From: JAAZNF01 sp964561025
Lineage (GTDB): Bacteria; Myxococcota; B64-G9
NCBI GenBank assembly: GCA_964561025.1
Contig: CAZLNM010000007.1
Location: forward strand, 18,018-82,017
Length of the DNA stretch: 64,000 bases
Reading direction: 5' to 3'
Of the stretch, positions 52,156 to 63,850 are shown piece by piece. The position numbers were made by a program, and so were the translations under genes. Position 1 is the first letter of the stretch. Every line of letters starts with the position of its first letter. The notes under the pieces were generated by a model. It did not search any database, was not told the DNA's origin, and saw only the letters and a program-made list of their open reading frames with translations.

Positions 52156-54732
52156 TCAGCCGCGCTGGCGGCAGATTCCGCTGATGCAGCGGTAGCCCGG
52201 CGGGCAGTCGCGGCCGGTCTGGCAGGGGATGGGCGGCAGGCACTGGTTCCACATGCACACCGTGCCGGGCGGACAGTCGGTGTCGCTCTGGCAGGACAGG
52301 GCCACGCACTGGCCGGCCTGACAAACGTACCCCGGCCCGCAGTCCCCGTCGGAGTAGCACTCCGGGGCGTACACGCACTGGCCGTTGTCGCAGTAGCTCG
52401 CGGGCGGGCAGGAGACGTTGGCGCAGGGGTCGAAGACGCAGGTGTTGTTCTGGCACTGGTAGCCGGCGGGGCACTGGGAGCTGTCCAGACAGAGCTGGAC
52501 GCACATGCCGAAGATGCACCACTGGCCCGTCGGGCACTGCGAGCTGTCCTGGCAGGTCTGGCCCTGGCACACGCCCATGACGCAGATCTGGCCGGCGGGA
52601 CAGTCGGCGTAGGTGGCGCAGCCGTCGTGGACGCACTGACCGTTCTCGCAGTGGTAGCCCGCGGGGCAGTTCACTCCGGCGCAGGGGTCCTGGTACACGC
52701 ACACGCCGTTCACGCAGCGGTAGTAGCTCCCCGGGCAATCGCGATCGCTGCGGCACTGCGGACTGTAGATGCACTGACCGTTCTGGCACACGAAGCCCGG
52801 CGGGCAGCTCACCCCGGCGCAGGGGTCCTGGTACACGCACACGCCGTTTTGGCAGCGGTACCCGGCCGGGCAATCGCGATCTACGGTACACTCGGGCGTG
52901 TACGCGCACTGGCCGTTCACACAGCGGTATCCCGGCGGGCAGTCGGCGTCCGAGCGGCACTGCGGCGCGTACACGCACACGCCGTTCTGGCAGGTGTAGC
53001 CGACCGGGCAATCCGCGTCGCTCAGACACTCGGGGGCGAAAACGCACTGGTTGTTTTCGCAGCGGTACCCCGGCGGGCAGTCCGCGTCGCTCCTGCACAC
53101 CGGCGCGGACACGCACTGGCCGTTCTCGCAGCGGTACCCCGGCGGACAATCCGTGTCCGAGCGGCACTGGGGCGAGTACACGCACACGCCGTTCTGGCAC
53201 AGGTAACCGACCGGGCAGTCGCGGTCGGTGGTGCACTGCGGCGAGTACACGCACTGCCCGCTTATGCACCGGTAGCCCGGCAAGCAGTCGGCGTCGGAAC
53301 GGCACTGGGGAGCATAGCGGCAGGCGCCCTGGTCGCAGATTTCATTCTCGCCGCAGGGATAGGTGCCGCTCTCGAAGACGCACCGTCCCGACTGGCAGAG
53401 GGACTTGGTGACCACCACGGTCTGAGAATCCAGGCAGGCCGGCGGGATCTGCGGGCAGTCGAGATCGCTGCGGCACTGGGGCGCGCTCTGGCAGCGCCCG
53501 TCGAGGCAGTAGGTACCGGTGGGGCAGGGCGAAATTTCGGTCTGGGTCTGGCACACGCCGTCCTGGCAGAACGAGACGGAGCGGGCGAGGGTGCTTGCGT
53601 CCCGGCAGAAGATCTGCGGCGGCGGGCAGTCGATGTCCGTGTTGCACTGCACCACCTGGACGCAGAAGCCGTTCTGGCACCTGTACCCGTCCGGGCACTG
53701 CGCGTCGTTCTCGCAGTGATCCGGCGGCCGGCAGTGGCAGTTTACGCAGGTGTAGTACGGCGGGCAGTCCGTGTCCGAGCGGCAGTCGCACGGCAGGTAC
53801 ACGCAGCGCCCATCCTGGCACACGTAGTCGATCGGGCAGTCGGCGTCGGAGCGGCAGTAGCCCTGATAGACGCACTGGCCATCGAGGCAGCGGTATCCCT
53901 GGGGGCAATCCCCGTCCGTGCGGCAACCGGGGCAGACCCCGGGCAGGCCGGACCAGTACACGCAGCTCTGGCCGGGCGGGCAGCCGGGCTTGTCGCAACA
54001 ATACGCTTGCACCGGCTCGGGCAGGGCGTCGCTGCAGCGGCCGGCGACACAGGCGATGCCCTGGTCGCAGTCGCAGGCGGTCTTGCAGCTCGAAACCTCG
54101 ACGCAGCGGTGGTCGCGGCACACCTGGCCCGTGGGGCAGTCTGAGTCCTGCTCGCACTCCGGCGCAAAGACGCAGCGGCCATCGCTGCACACGTACCCGT
54201 CCGGACAGTCCGTGTCGCGCTGGCACTCCGGCTCGAGAACGCACCGGCCGTCCAGGCACACGTAGCCGGCGGGGCATTCCATTCCCTTGCAATACGGCCC
54301 GACGCACACGCCGTTTTCGCAGATGAGCTCGCCGGGGCAATCGATGTCCTTCTGGCAGCGCGGCGGGATGATCACGCACTGGCCGTCCGTGCAGGCGTAC
54401 CCCTCGGGACAATCGGCGTCGTTTTCGCACTGCGGGCTCACCACGCACTGGCCGTCACGGCAAGTGTAGCCGCGCGGGCAGTCGGCGTCGGTCTCGCAGG
54501 CGGGGAGGACCACGCACGCGCCGTCGCGGCACACCTTTCCCGAGGGGCAGTCGCGATCAGAGAGGCACGCGGCGGGCACGCAGCGCATGAGCCCCCCGCC
54601 CGCGTCCAGGCAGCGAAAGCCCGCCTGGCAGTCGGCGTCGCTGACGCACATCTCCGGCATGGTCCGCCCGCACTGGAGCAGAAATGCCGAAAAGCAAAGA
54701 GCCGCCACCGTCCACAGCGCCTTTGTTCTCAT
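52156..54732 (-). CDS. Lipoprotein made of about 24-residue Dickkopf-like Cys repeats
   Basis: This encodes 858 residues from the ATG at 54732 with GAGG upstream. The hydrophobic signal ends AFLLQC (Cys21) followed by GRT; Gln before the Cys is not canonical. Almost the whole chain is roughly thirty units of the form CRSDADCPPGYRCxNGQCV, with spacing C-x5-C-x5-C-x4-C. Several neighbouring units are nearly identical, showing recent duplication, and a few are irregular (near 250 and 430). Such repeats resemble the Dickkopf N-terminal Cys-rich module. It is presumably an extended surface fibre. There is no catalytic domain. The 3' end lies 7 bp from the convergent PhzF-like gene. Confidence 0.88.
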   Translation of the reverse strand: MRTKALWTVAALCFSAFLLQCGRTMPEMCVSDADCQAGFRCLDAGGGLMRCVPAACLSDRDCPSGKVCRDGACVVLPACETDADCPRGYTCRDGQCVVSPQCENDADCPEGYACTDGQCVIIPPRCQKDIDCPGELICENGVCVGPYCKGMECPAGYVCLDGRCVLEPECQRDTDCPDGYVCSDGRCVFAPECEQDSDCPTGQVCRDHRCVEVSSCKTACDCDQGIACVAGRCSDALPEPVQAYCCDKPGCPPGQSCVYWSGLPGVCPGCRTDGDCPQGYRCLDGQCVYQGYCRSDADCPIDYVCQDGRCVYLPCDCRSDTDCPPYYTCVNCHCRPPDHCENDAQCPDGYRCQNGFCVQVVQCNTDIDCPPPQIFCRDASTLARSVSFCQDGVCQTQTEISPCPTGTYCLDGRCQSAPQCRSDLDCPQIPPACLDSQTVVVTKSLCQSGRCVFESGTYPCGENEICDQGACRYAPQCRSDADCLPGYRCISGQCVYSPQCTTDRDCPVGYLCQNGVCVYSPQCRSDTDCPPGYRCENGQCVSAPVCRSDADCPPGYRCENNQCVFAPECLSDADCPVGYTCQNGVCVYAPQCRSDADCPPGYRCVNGQCAYTPECTVDRDCPAGYRCQNGVCVYQDPCAGVSCPPGFVCQNGQCIYSPQCRSDRDCPGSYYRCVNGVCVYQDPCAGVNCPAGYHCENGQCVHDGCATYADCPAGQICVMGVCQGQTCQDSSQCPTGQWCIFGMCVQLCLDSSQCPAGYQCQNNTCVFDPCANVSCPPASYCDNGQCVYAPECYSDGDCGPGYVCQAGQCVALSCQSDTDCPPGTVCMWNQCLPPIPCQTGRDCPPGYRCISGICRQRG

Positions 54733-54762
54733 AGGGCACCTCGTCATCGGGCCATGGTTGGG

Positions 54763-54792
54763 ATTCTAATCCCGACCCGCTCGACCTGGCAA
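54763..54792 (-). promoter_or_regulatory. Promoter for the 54732 Cys-repeat lipoprotein
   Basis: TTGCCA (54792-54787), 18 bp and TAGAAT (54768-54763) on the minus strand, about 30 bp before the ATG. Confidence 0.6.
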
Positions 54793-54808
54793 GATGACGA
54801 AAAAAACC

Positions 54809-54837
54809 TTGCGCAAATCAGCACCTTGCGCTAAAGG
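54809..54837 (+). promoter_or_regulatory. Promoter for the YchF-like gene
   Basis: TTGCGC (54809-54814), 17 bp and TAAAGG (54832-54837). A GC-rich hairpin, CCCGCCGCGACGGCGGG, lies in the leader at about 54846-54862 before the GTG at 54886. Confidence 0.5.
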
Positions 54838-54885
54838 CGCCCCGCCCGCCGCGACGGCGGGATCCGGGGTGGATGGAGCGAGGTC

Positions 54886-55912
<1,027 letters not shown>

Positions 55913-55923
<11 letters not shown>

Positions 55924-56659
55924 CCGGGGCGGCCCCGCTCTCCGGGACCTTCTGCCCCTGCAAGATCTCGGGGACGGCGCCGGGCTGGATGGTGAGGCCG
56001 CCGTCGTGCTCCAGCACCAGCCGGTAGATGCGCCCCGGCACGAAGCGGGTGGCGGGCGCCTCGATCTGGGCGTTCTTCACGCCCGCGGCCTCGCGCTGTT
56101 TCTCGTCCAGGGCGAGCGCCCAGAACTTCTTCCAGTAGCGCTCCTCGATCTCCCGCGCGCGCGCATCGGCGTTCTCCAGGCGGTAACCGCCGGGCACGTC
56201 CAGGGGGCGGTTGATGTCGCAGCTCTGGAAGGTGTGCCCCCGCTCGTCGAGGGCGAAGGCGCGCCGGAAGAGGTGGGCGCTCTTGCCCCGCCCGTCCATG
56301 ACGATCTGATCGTCCAGGCGGATCACCAGCGCCTCGAAGTGGACGATGTCGTTCGCGGTGAACTCGCAGAACACCGGCGGCAGCGCCTTGCCGTCCGCGC
56401 CGTACTCCAGGATCTTCAGCCGCAGCCGCTCCACCTGGCCGTCCGGGCCCGGGCGGTGCTCCTCCACCCACACCTCGGCCACCCGCTCCTCGGCGGTGAG
56501 CCGCGAGACGATCTGGCGCAGCACCTCCCGCTCGCGGTACCAGTCGTAGAGCGAGTAGCCGCCGAAGGCCGCCGCGCCGAGCAGCAAAAGCCCAAAGATC
56601 CGCTTCACCCAGCCGAAGAACCCGGTCCGCTTCTTCGGAGCGTCCTGTGCGCGTTGCAT
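55913..56659 (-). CDS. Single-pass membrane protein of unknown function
   Basis: This encodes 248 residues from the ATG at 56659 with AGGAGGG upstream. A short basic N-terminus (KKRTGFFGWVKR) precedes one transmembrane helix at about 20-38 (IFGLLLLGAAAFGGYSLY). The rest is a soluble alpha/beta domain, probably periplasmic, with VAEVWVEEH, RLRLKILEYGADGKALP, DIVHFEALVIRLDD and GRIYRLVLEHDGGLTIQPG. It has few cysteines. I do not recognise it. Copy E of the dispersed palindrome lies about 50 bp upstream of the start, in the opposite sense. Confidence 0.75.
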
Positions 56660-56707
56660 GAGCCCTCCTGTCGATGGTTCCTTCACCAAATACTCTACTT
56701 GGCGATC

Positions 56708-56767
56708 GAAAACACCTGCGAGCGCGACCGACCGCGAGGCCCCAGCAGCCAGCGCGGGCGGGCGCGC
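56708..56767. repeat. Dispersed intergenic palindrome, copy E
   Basis: The flank GAAAACACCTGCGA leads into arms GCGCGACCGACCGCG and CGCGGGCGGGCGCGC around AGGCCCCAGCAGCCAG. The arms are identical to copy D. It is antisense to both neighbouring genes. The gap 56660-56833 holds nothing else. Confidence 0.65.
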
Positions 56768-56833
56768 ACTTCGGAATTGAACATGCCATTCGAGCAGGCT
56801 TCAGTGAAAAAGCCAGCTCGACCCTCCAGGCAC

Positions 56834-58954
56834 TCAGGGGCGCGCCGCCGGGGGTTGGTAGTGGCACCCCTGCGCGGCCTCCATGAAAGCCTCGTCGGTC
56901 CCGTCCACCGTCCCCGTCCGGTCCAGGTCGGCGCCCTCACACCAGGCGTTCTTCTCGCGGCAGGCGACACCGGCGTTGCGGGCGGCGCGCTCGGCGAAGA
57001 GCGTCCGGTCGGCGTCGTTCACCTGGCCGTCGCCGTCGAGGTCGGGCCGCGCGCAGCCGGCCCGGGCCCAGGTGCAGTCGAGGAGGTACGGCGCCGTCTC
57101 GCACAGCGGCAGCGCGTACAAGAGGTGCCCCCCGCCGGTGAGCAGGTGGCGCGGCACCTCCACCGCCCGCCAGGGGTGCTCCGCCTCGGGCACGCCGCGC
57201 GCCTCGTAGCCATCGGCGGTGCGCCGCACCGGCGGGTCATCGCCGTAGGCGTCGCGGTAACGGGCCTTGACCGTCTCGCTCTCGCCCTCGAGCTCGCGCT
57301 CGGCTCTCGCGCGGATCTCCGCGTCGTCGATGAGCGGCCAGCTCGCCGTGTCCGCCATGTCGAGCCGGCTCTCCAGCGCGGCGTTGTGGCCCTGGGGCTC
57401 GGCCAGATCGCCCAGGTCGGCGGCCGGAACGTCCGGCAGCCCGGCGAAGCCCTCCAGGATGGCGGCGCGCATGGTGCGCTGCGCCAGGGCCGCGGGGTTG
57501 GTCTGCGCGTAGATGATGTCGGCGAATTCGCGCATGAGCGTGCCGAGCTGGGCCATGGCCAGGCGCGCCTCGGCGAGCAACGCCTTGTCTTTTCGCAGCG
57601 TGGCGTAGCGCGCCAGCGCGGCCACCGCCAGGGTGATCTCGTAGAAGTCGTCCTGGAAGCCGCCGATGAGGGTCTCGGCCATGCCCGGCGAGCTCTTCTC
57701 CACCTCGCGCACCAGCTCCAGCCAGGGCCGGCCGAACATGGTGAGTTCATTCATCTGGCCCCAGGAGAAGCCGCAGAAGGCCTCGTCCAGCCCGCGGCAC
57801 ACCCGGGGCGCCGGGGGAACGCGGCAGTTCGTGTCCTGGCCGAGGATTTCGATGATGAGGTTTTCGATGGAGGCCGGAGCGCGCGCCTCGGGCAGCGGCG
57901 CCGAGAGCCCGCGCGAGGACACCGCCCGCGCCAGGAAGGCCATCTGGCAGTCGGCCAAGGTCCCCAGGTCCTCGTTCTCGGTCTCGCCGTCCGGGCGCAC
58001 CTGGCCCGAGGGCGTGAGCGTGCCGTAGCTGTGACGCTCGTCCACGGTCATGATGGCGTCGTGCGTTGCGATCAGATCGCCGATGCGCTGCCCCGCTTCA
58101 ACGACCGCGCGCGCCGCCTGGCGTAGCATGGGCGTGGCGCGGCCGTCGGCGGCGATCTCCATGGCGGTGACCAGGCCCAGCGAAAGATCGGGGAAGTTGT
58201 CGCGCGAGTTGTGGTTGCCCCAGTAGGCGCCCGCCCAGGGGTGGCCGCCGGGCGTGCGCTTGATGGAGGCGCAGCAGTCGGAGGAGCGCAGGTAGTCAGG
58301 CAGCGCCGAGAAGCTGTAGGTCACGGCGTACTGGCCCGTCTCCACCGCCGGCATGTAGGAGAACAAGAAGTCCGCCGGATCCTCGCGGTGGGTGATGCGC
58401 ACCCCGCCGAAGAAGGCCCCGATGAGCTCCGCCTCCAGCTCGGGGGCGTAGCGCTCCGGCGGCAGCACCGTCTCGCCGTCCCGCACGCGCGTCACGGTGC
58501 CGGCCACGCCGTCCACCGTGCGGGTCCAGCCGGGGTACACCATGCGCGCGGTCATGCCGGGAATGCCGCTCACCGCCTCGAAGAAGCGCAGGCCGTTCAG
58601 CTTGCGTAGTAGGGCCAGCTCCAGAAAGCGCCCGCCGAAGACGCGGTAGGCCGCGGCCGTGGTCCACACCGAGAGCCCGATGTCGTTGTTGTCGGTGGGG
58701 CCCGAGACCGTCTCGAAGTCGCCTCCTTCGCGGCGGATGCCGACCTTCTGCAGGTTGACCCCGAAGTCGACGTCGCCCACGTTGTAGAAGCGCTGGTCGG
58801 CGAGGATCACCCGCTCGACCCGCTCGCGGTAGTAGAGCCGGAAGGCCCGCGCCGCGGCCGCCGGATCCGCCACCGGCTTCGGCAGCCCCGCCGACTCCGC
58901 GCACCCCGACGCCAGCGCGCAGCAGACGAACCACGCCACCAAGCTTCTTCGCAT
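56834..58954 (-). CDS. Large lipoprotein with C-terminal dockerin-like EF-hand pair
   Basis: This encodes 706 residues with GAGGAGG before the ATG. The signal ends LASGC (Cys18) followed by AES. Residues 30-620 are mostly helical with no recognised catalytic motif; segments include GLSVWTTAAAYRVFGG, YWGNHNSRDNFPDLSLGLVT and DECCAS-like Cys pairs. Near the C-terminus two calcium-loop motifs occur, DLDGDGQVNDAD and DLDRTGTVDGTD (about residues 634-690), spaced as in dockerin type I domains. Free-living Myxococcota often carry dockerin-like pairs unrelated to cellulosomes. The next gene upstream encodes another large lipoprotein with some similar phrases, so the two may be distant paralogues. 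Palindrome copies B and E bracket this gene. Confidence 0.8.
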   Translation of the reverse strand: MRRSLVAWFVCCALASGCAESAGLPKPVADPAAAARAFRLYYRERVERVILADQRFYNVGDVDFGVNLQKVGIRREGGDFETVSGPTDNNDIGLSVWTTAAAYRVFGGRFLELALLRKLNGLRFFEAVSGIPGMTARMVYPGWTRTVDGVAGTVTRVRDGETVLPPERYAPELEAELIGAFFGGVRITHREDPADFLFSYMPAVETGQYAVTYSFSALPDYLRSSDCCASIKRTPGGHPWAGAYWGNHNSRDNFPDLSLGLVTAMEIAADGRATPMLRQAARAVVEAGQRIGDLIATHDAIMTVDERHSYGTLTPSGQVRPDGETENEDLGTLADCQMAFLARAVSSRGLSAPLPEARAPASIENLIIEILGQDTNCRVPPAPRVCRGLDEAFCGFSWGQMNELTMFGRPWLELVREVEKSSPGMAETLIGGFQDDFYEITLAVAALARYATLRKDKALLAEARLAMAQLGTLMREFADIIYAQTNPAALAQRTMRAAILEGFAGLPDVPAADLGDLAEPQGHNAALESRLDMADTASWPLIDDAEIRARAERELEGESETVKARYRDAYGDDPPVRRTADGYEARGVPEAEHPWRAVEVPRHLLTGGGHLLYALPLCETAPYLLDCTWARAGCARPDLDGDGQVNDADRTLFAERAARNAGVACREKNAWCEGADLDRTGTVDGTDEAFMEAAQGCHYQPPAARP

Positions 58955-58966
58955 CTCGCCTCCTCA

Positions 58967-59010
58967 CGCGCGCGAACGCGCTGGCTCTCTGGGCCTCGCG
59001 TTCGCGCGGC
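58967..59010. repeat. Dispersed intergenic palindrome, copy B
   Basis: The fully complementary arms CGCGCGAACGCG and CGCGTTCGCGCG flank CTGGCTCTCTGGGCCT. It lies in the 71 bp between the stop at 59026 and the ribosome site of the gene at 58954. Its inverse complement matches copy C at about nine of ten positions. Confidence 0.7.
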
Positions 59011-59025
59011 AGACACTCCCCATCG

Positions 59026-60543
59026 CTACCGGCCCCAGCGGGCGATGTCCTTCACCCGCTCGCAGTCCACGAATCGCGCCCCCGCCGGGTTGCGGAAGGG
59101 CGAGAAGCAGTACTCCAGCACGAAGGCCATGTCGCAGGCCCGGAAGACCTGGGGGCTGGCCGCCGGGCGGTAGCCCGAGCGGAAGTCGTACACCCCGTCG
59201 GGGACCGCCGCGTCCCACAGATCCCAGTTGGGAAACGCCCGGTGCGCCTGAACCGACTGGCGCAGAAAGCGCCCGACCTGGCGCGCCTCGTCGGCGGTGA
59301 GCGGCAGGCCCACCGCGGCGGCCTCCAGCAGCAGGATGGCGATGTCGCGCTCCCAGTTCTCGTTCGACTTGCCCGCTTCGGCCACGTTCGGGTCGCGGTA
59401 GCGCTCGACGCGGGTGGCCAGGCCGCGCAGCAGCGGCTCGGCGATCTCGGGCTTTCCGTGGACCAGCGCCAGCAAGACCGCGGCCATGTGGAAGCCGTCG
59501 ATGATGGCGTAGTTGTAGTAGTTGATGGCCCCGGCGGCCGGGTCGTAGCCGCTGCCCTGGCCGCTGCCGCATTCTTGGCCCAGGCTCTCGCCCGAGGAGA
59601 GCAGCGCGCTCGCGAGGCGCGCGTCGCACTCGGCGTCGGGGAACACCTCCACGTAATCCACGAAGCTGGCCAGGTCCTGGTCGGGGATAAACGGCCGGCC
59701 CTGGGCGTCCTTGCTGCGGATGTGGTAGCCCGCGTCCACGATGTCTTTGGCGAACCCGCGCATGAACTCGAGCGCCTCGCGCGCGGCCTTACGCACCTCG
59801 GGGGTGCGCCCGTCCTCGGCCAGGTACGGCAGCCAGGCGGCGGCGCGGTACATGGCGTGCACGTCGTCCTTGGAGCGCATGGTGGTGACCCACACGTCGC
59901 CGAAGGTCGGGTTGTTCGGATAGTGGTACCGGGCGGCGTTCCAGCCCTCGTACGAGGAGTACCAGTCGCTGTAGTCCACGGCCTTCTTCTTGCCCGAGGG
60001 GAGGGTGAAGGCGTGGTTCTGGGTGATGATGTTGCGGCTGGTGATGAAGAGCAGCGCGTCGTTCTGGTCGTACACGAAGCCCTTCATCAGGGCGGTGATG
60101 GACTTGGCGTACTGCTCGGCGACCTCTCCCATGGCGGGGTCGCCGGTGAGCAGGTGGCCGCCCAGGGCCTGGGCGAGGAGCAGCGCGGTGGGCTCGGCGT
60201 TGTTGTGGCTGCCGCCGTGGCGCGAGGCGTTTTTGAAGGTCACCGTGTCGCCCTGCTTGATGGCGTCCACGTCGTCCCAGTAGATGAGGTAGTCGGGCTT
60301 GCCGGTGCTCTGGTCGTTTCCGTGCGAGGTCTCGAGCAGCCACACGAAGAAGTCCGTGTCCTTCCAGAACCCGGTGATCTCGTCGGTCAGCGACTGGACA
60401 TCGGGCTCGGCGATGGGTTCGCCCACGGCCGGGCGCGAGAACTCGAACGGCAGCGCGCGCGGGAGCGAGGAGGATTTTCCCCCACCGCCGCATCCGAGCA
60501 CGGTAAGGCATGGTAAAAACGCAAGATATAAAAACCGCGGCAT
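59026..60543 (-). CDS. Lipoprotein of unknown function, probably helical toroid
   Basis: This encodes 505 residues with GGAGG before the ATG. The signal ends TVLGC (Cys18) followed by GGG. The mature chain is helix-rich with phrases spaced as in alpha/alpha barrels: FWKDTDFFVWLLETSHGN, NASRHGGSHNNAEPTALLLAQAL, WYSSYEGWNAARYHYPNNP and INYYNYAIIDGFHMAAVLLALVHG. Conserved-looking His, Asn, Trp and Tyr clusters could form a sugar-binding groove, so a polysaccharide-related role is possible. I cannot name a family. It lies 71 bp upstream of the dockerin-like lipoprotein gene in the same direction. Confidence 0.78.
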   Translation of the reverse strand: MPRFLYLAFLPCLTVLGCGGGGKSSSLPRALPFEFSRPAVGEPIAEPDVQSLTDEITGFWKDTDFFVWLLETSHGNDQSTGKPDYLIYWDDVDAIKQGDTVTFKNASRHGGSHNNAEPTALLLAQALGGHLLTGDPAMGEVAEQYAKSITALMKGFVYDQNDALLFITSRNIITQNHAFTLPSGKKKAVDYSDWYSSYEGWNAARYHYPNNPTFGDVWVTTMRSKDDVHAMYRAAAWLPYLAEDGRTPEVRKAAREALEFMRGFAKDIVDAGYHIRSKDAQGRPFIPDQDLASFVDYVEVFPDAECDARLASALLSSGESLGQECGSGQGSGYDPAAGAINYYNYAIIDGFHMAAVLLALVHGKPEIAEPLLRGLATRVERYRDPNVAEAGKSNENWERDIAILLLEAAAVGLPLTADEARQVGRFLRQSVQAHRAFPNWDLWDAAVPDGVYDFRSGYRPAASPQVFRACDMAFVLEYCFSPFRNPAGARFVDCERVKDIARWGR

Positions 60544-60606
60544 GACGGCCTCCGGGAACGGTGGGGGAATGTTAGCCCAATCCGCGGATGGAGGGAAAGG
60601 GGGGGC

Positions 60607-60634
60607 TTCTGGCGGGCGGGATTTTTCGTATAAT
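60607..60634 (+). promoter_or_regulatory. Candidate promoter with perfect TATAAT
   Basis: A consensus -10 box TATAAT (60629-60634) lies 63 bp before the GTG at 60698. The best -35 at 16 bp spacing is the poor TTCTGG (60607-60612), so an activator may be needed. Confidence 0.4.
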
Positions 60635-60697
60635 CAGATCCGCGCCCCGAGCCGTCCGTCAATAGAACCGAGTCCGCACGCTACCTGGAGGTGGCCC

Positions 60698-61546
60698 GTG
60701 AGAAAGACGATACTGATTCCGGCGCTGGTCGCGATCTCGAGCCTGGTGTGTTCCACGGACGCCGACGGCAGGATCTGGTTCTCGGGGAGCCACTCGGCCT
60801 CCTCGTACGAGCTGCGCATCGTGGTGAACGGCGTCGAGCAGCCGGTGTACTACCAGGGCGGCTACGGCTACGTCGAGGGCTTCATCGGCTCGCGCTACGC
60901 CATCCGCGTCCACAACCGCTCCTGGCGCCGGGTGGAGGCGGTGATCTCGGTGGACGGCCGCGACGCCATCGACGGCCGGCCGGCCGAGCTCGGCAAGCGC
61001 GGCTATGTCATCCCGCCGTACTCCTTCATCGACGTGGACGGGTTCCGCATCAGCACCGCCGAGGTGGCCGCCTTCCGCTTCACCACCGTCCCCGACTCCT
61101 ACGCCTCGCGCATGGGGACCCCGTGGGAGGTCGGCGTCATCGGGGTGGCCATCTTCCCCGAGCGGGTGAACTACCCGCCCCCGCCGCCGCCCTACGCGCT
61201 CAAGCGGGGCGAGTACCCCGTGGACGACGTCGAGCGCCAGGCCCCGCGGGCCGGCACCGCCGCGGAGTCCGCCCCGTACCCGTACCCCCGCGGGCGCGAC
61301 CTGGGCACCCAGTTCGGCGAGCGCAGCTACTCTCCGGTCAGCGAGACCACCTTCGTGCGGGAGAACTGGTCGAGCCCCGAGGTCCGCCTGGGCGTGCGTT
61401 ACAACAGCCGCCAGGGTCTGTGCGCCATGGGGGTTCGCGCCTTCTGCGACCGGCCCTGGCCGCCGCCCCCGCCGCCGCCGTACTACCCGGAACCTCCATA
61501 CAGCGAGCCGCCCCCGGGGTGGGACCACTTCGGCTCGTGGTATTGA
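60698..61546 (+). CDS. Exported protein with Pro-rich C-terminus, unknown function
   Basis: This encodes 282 residues from the GTG at 60698, which has GGAGG six bases upstream. A signal peptide of about 22 residues (ILIPALVAISSLVCSTDA) is predicted; the Cys is not in a clear lipobox. Residues 25-150 form a beta-rich domain with SYELRIVVNGVEQPVYYQGG, RYAIRVHNRSWRRVEAVISV, VIPPYSFIDVDGFR and GTPWEVGVIGVAIF. This resembles small exported proteins that present a conserved sheet followed by disordered tails. The C-terminal third is Pro/Tyr-rich with runs of six to eight prolines. Function unknown. Confidence 0.75.
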   Translation: MRKTILIPALVAISSLVCSTDADGRIWFSGSHSASSYELRIVVNGVEQPVYYQGGYGYVEGFIGSRYAIRVHNRSWRRVEAVISVDGRDAIDGRPAELGKRGYVIPPYSFIDVDGFRISTAEVAAFRFTTVPDSYASRMGTPWEVGVIGVAIFPERVNYPPPPPPYALKRGEYPVDDVERQAPRAGTAAESAPYPYPRGRDLGTQFGERSYSPVSETTFVRENWSSPEVRLGVRYNSRQGLCAMGVRAFCDRPWPPPPPPPYYPEPPYSEPPPGWDHFGSWY

Positions 61547-61555
61547 TTTCTTGTT

Positions 61556-61774
61556 TCAGCCCTTCTTCAAGATATCCTGCGCGCGCTTGATGTCGTTGGG
61601 GAAGAGATCCGCCGGGACCTTCTCCTTGCCGAGTTTGGCGAAGACCATGTACCGCGCGCAGTTCTCGAAGTCGTCCCGGCAGTAGCGCTGCTTGTAGAGC
61701 TCGGCCGTCGCCGGCTTGTTTGCCATCTTGTCGTTGAAGAACGGGCAGGTCACCAGCCGGGGGCACTCGCGCAT
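61556..61774 (-). CDS. 72-residue Cys-motif protein
   Basis: A short gene starting at the ATG at 61774 with GAAGGG upstream. It contains CPRLVTCPFFNDKM near the N-terminus and YCRDDFENCARYMVF in the middle, then KLGKEKVPADLFPND. The four spaced cysteines could bind zinc or an iron-sulfur cluster. From memory, similar short proteins occur in Geobacter and other delta-lineages; their function is unknown. A longer frame upstream on this strand is antisense to glmS and not part of the gene. A possible -35 TTGACA lies at 61831-61826 but without a good -10. Confidence 0.7.
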   Translation of the reverse strand: MRECPRLVTCPFFNDKMANKPATAELYKQRYCRDDFENCARYMVFAKLGKEKVPADLFPNDIKRAQDILKKG

Positions 61775-61890
61775 GACCGCTTTCCCTTCTCCCCTCAAAA
61801 GCCATGTGCCAGGGAAGAATCGGCCTGTCAAGAGCGGGTGATATTTTACCCACGGGACGGTTATCCGAGGATTCTTGCGTTTTCTGTTAT

Positions 61891-61918
61891 TTGATGGGGT
61901 CTCGATCTGTGGTAGGTT
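61891..61918 (+). promoter_or_regulatory. Promoter for glmS
   Basis: TTGATG (61891-61896), 16 bp and TAGGTT (61913-61918), 24 bp before the ATG at 61943. No glmS ribozyme-like element is present in the short leader. Confidence 0.55.
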
Positions 61919-61942
61919 GCGCTGACTTCGCGGGAGCGCGCC

Positions 61943-63802
<1,860 letters not shown>

Positions 63803-63829
63803 CGCCCCAAATCATTTTTGAAATCCTTG

Positions 63830-63850
63830 CACGGGGGCTCTGCCCCCGTG
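63830..63850. terminator. GC-rich hairpin after glmS
   Basis: A perfect 9 bp stem, CACGGGGGC/GCCCCCGTG, around TCT begins 28 bp past the glmS stop. No T run follows on the plus strand, but a second small hairpin GAAGA/TCTTC with an A-rich loop lies just downstream. It may be a terminator or a dispersed repeat. The remaining bases to 64000 contain no gene that I can support. Confidence 0.45.

Noticed and set aside
61775..61942. A riboswitch or ribozyme in the glmS leader
   Set aside because: The leader after the promoter is only about 20 nt, too short for such an element.
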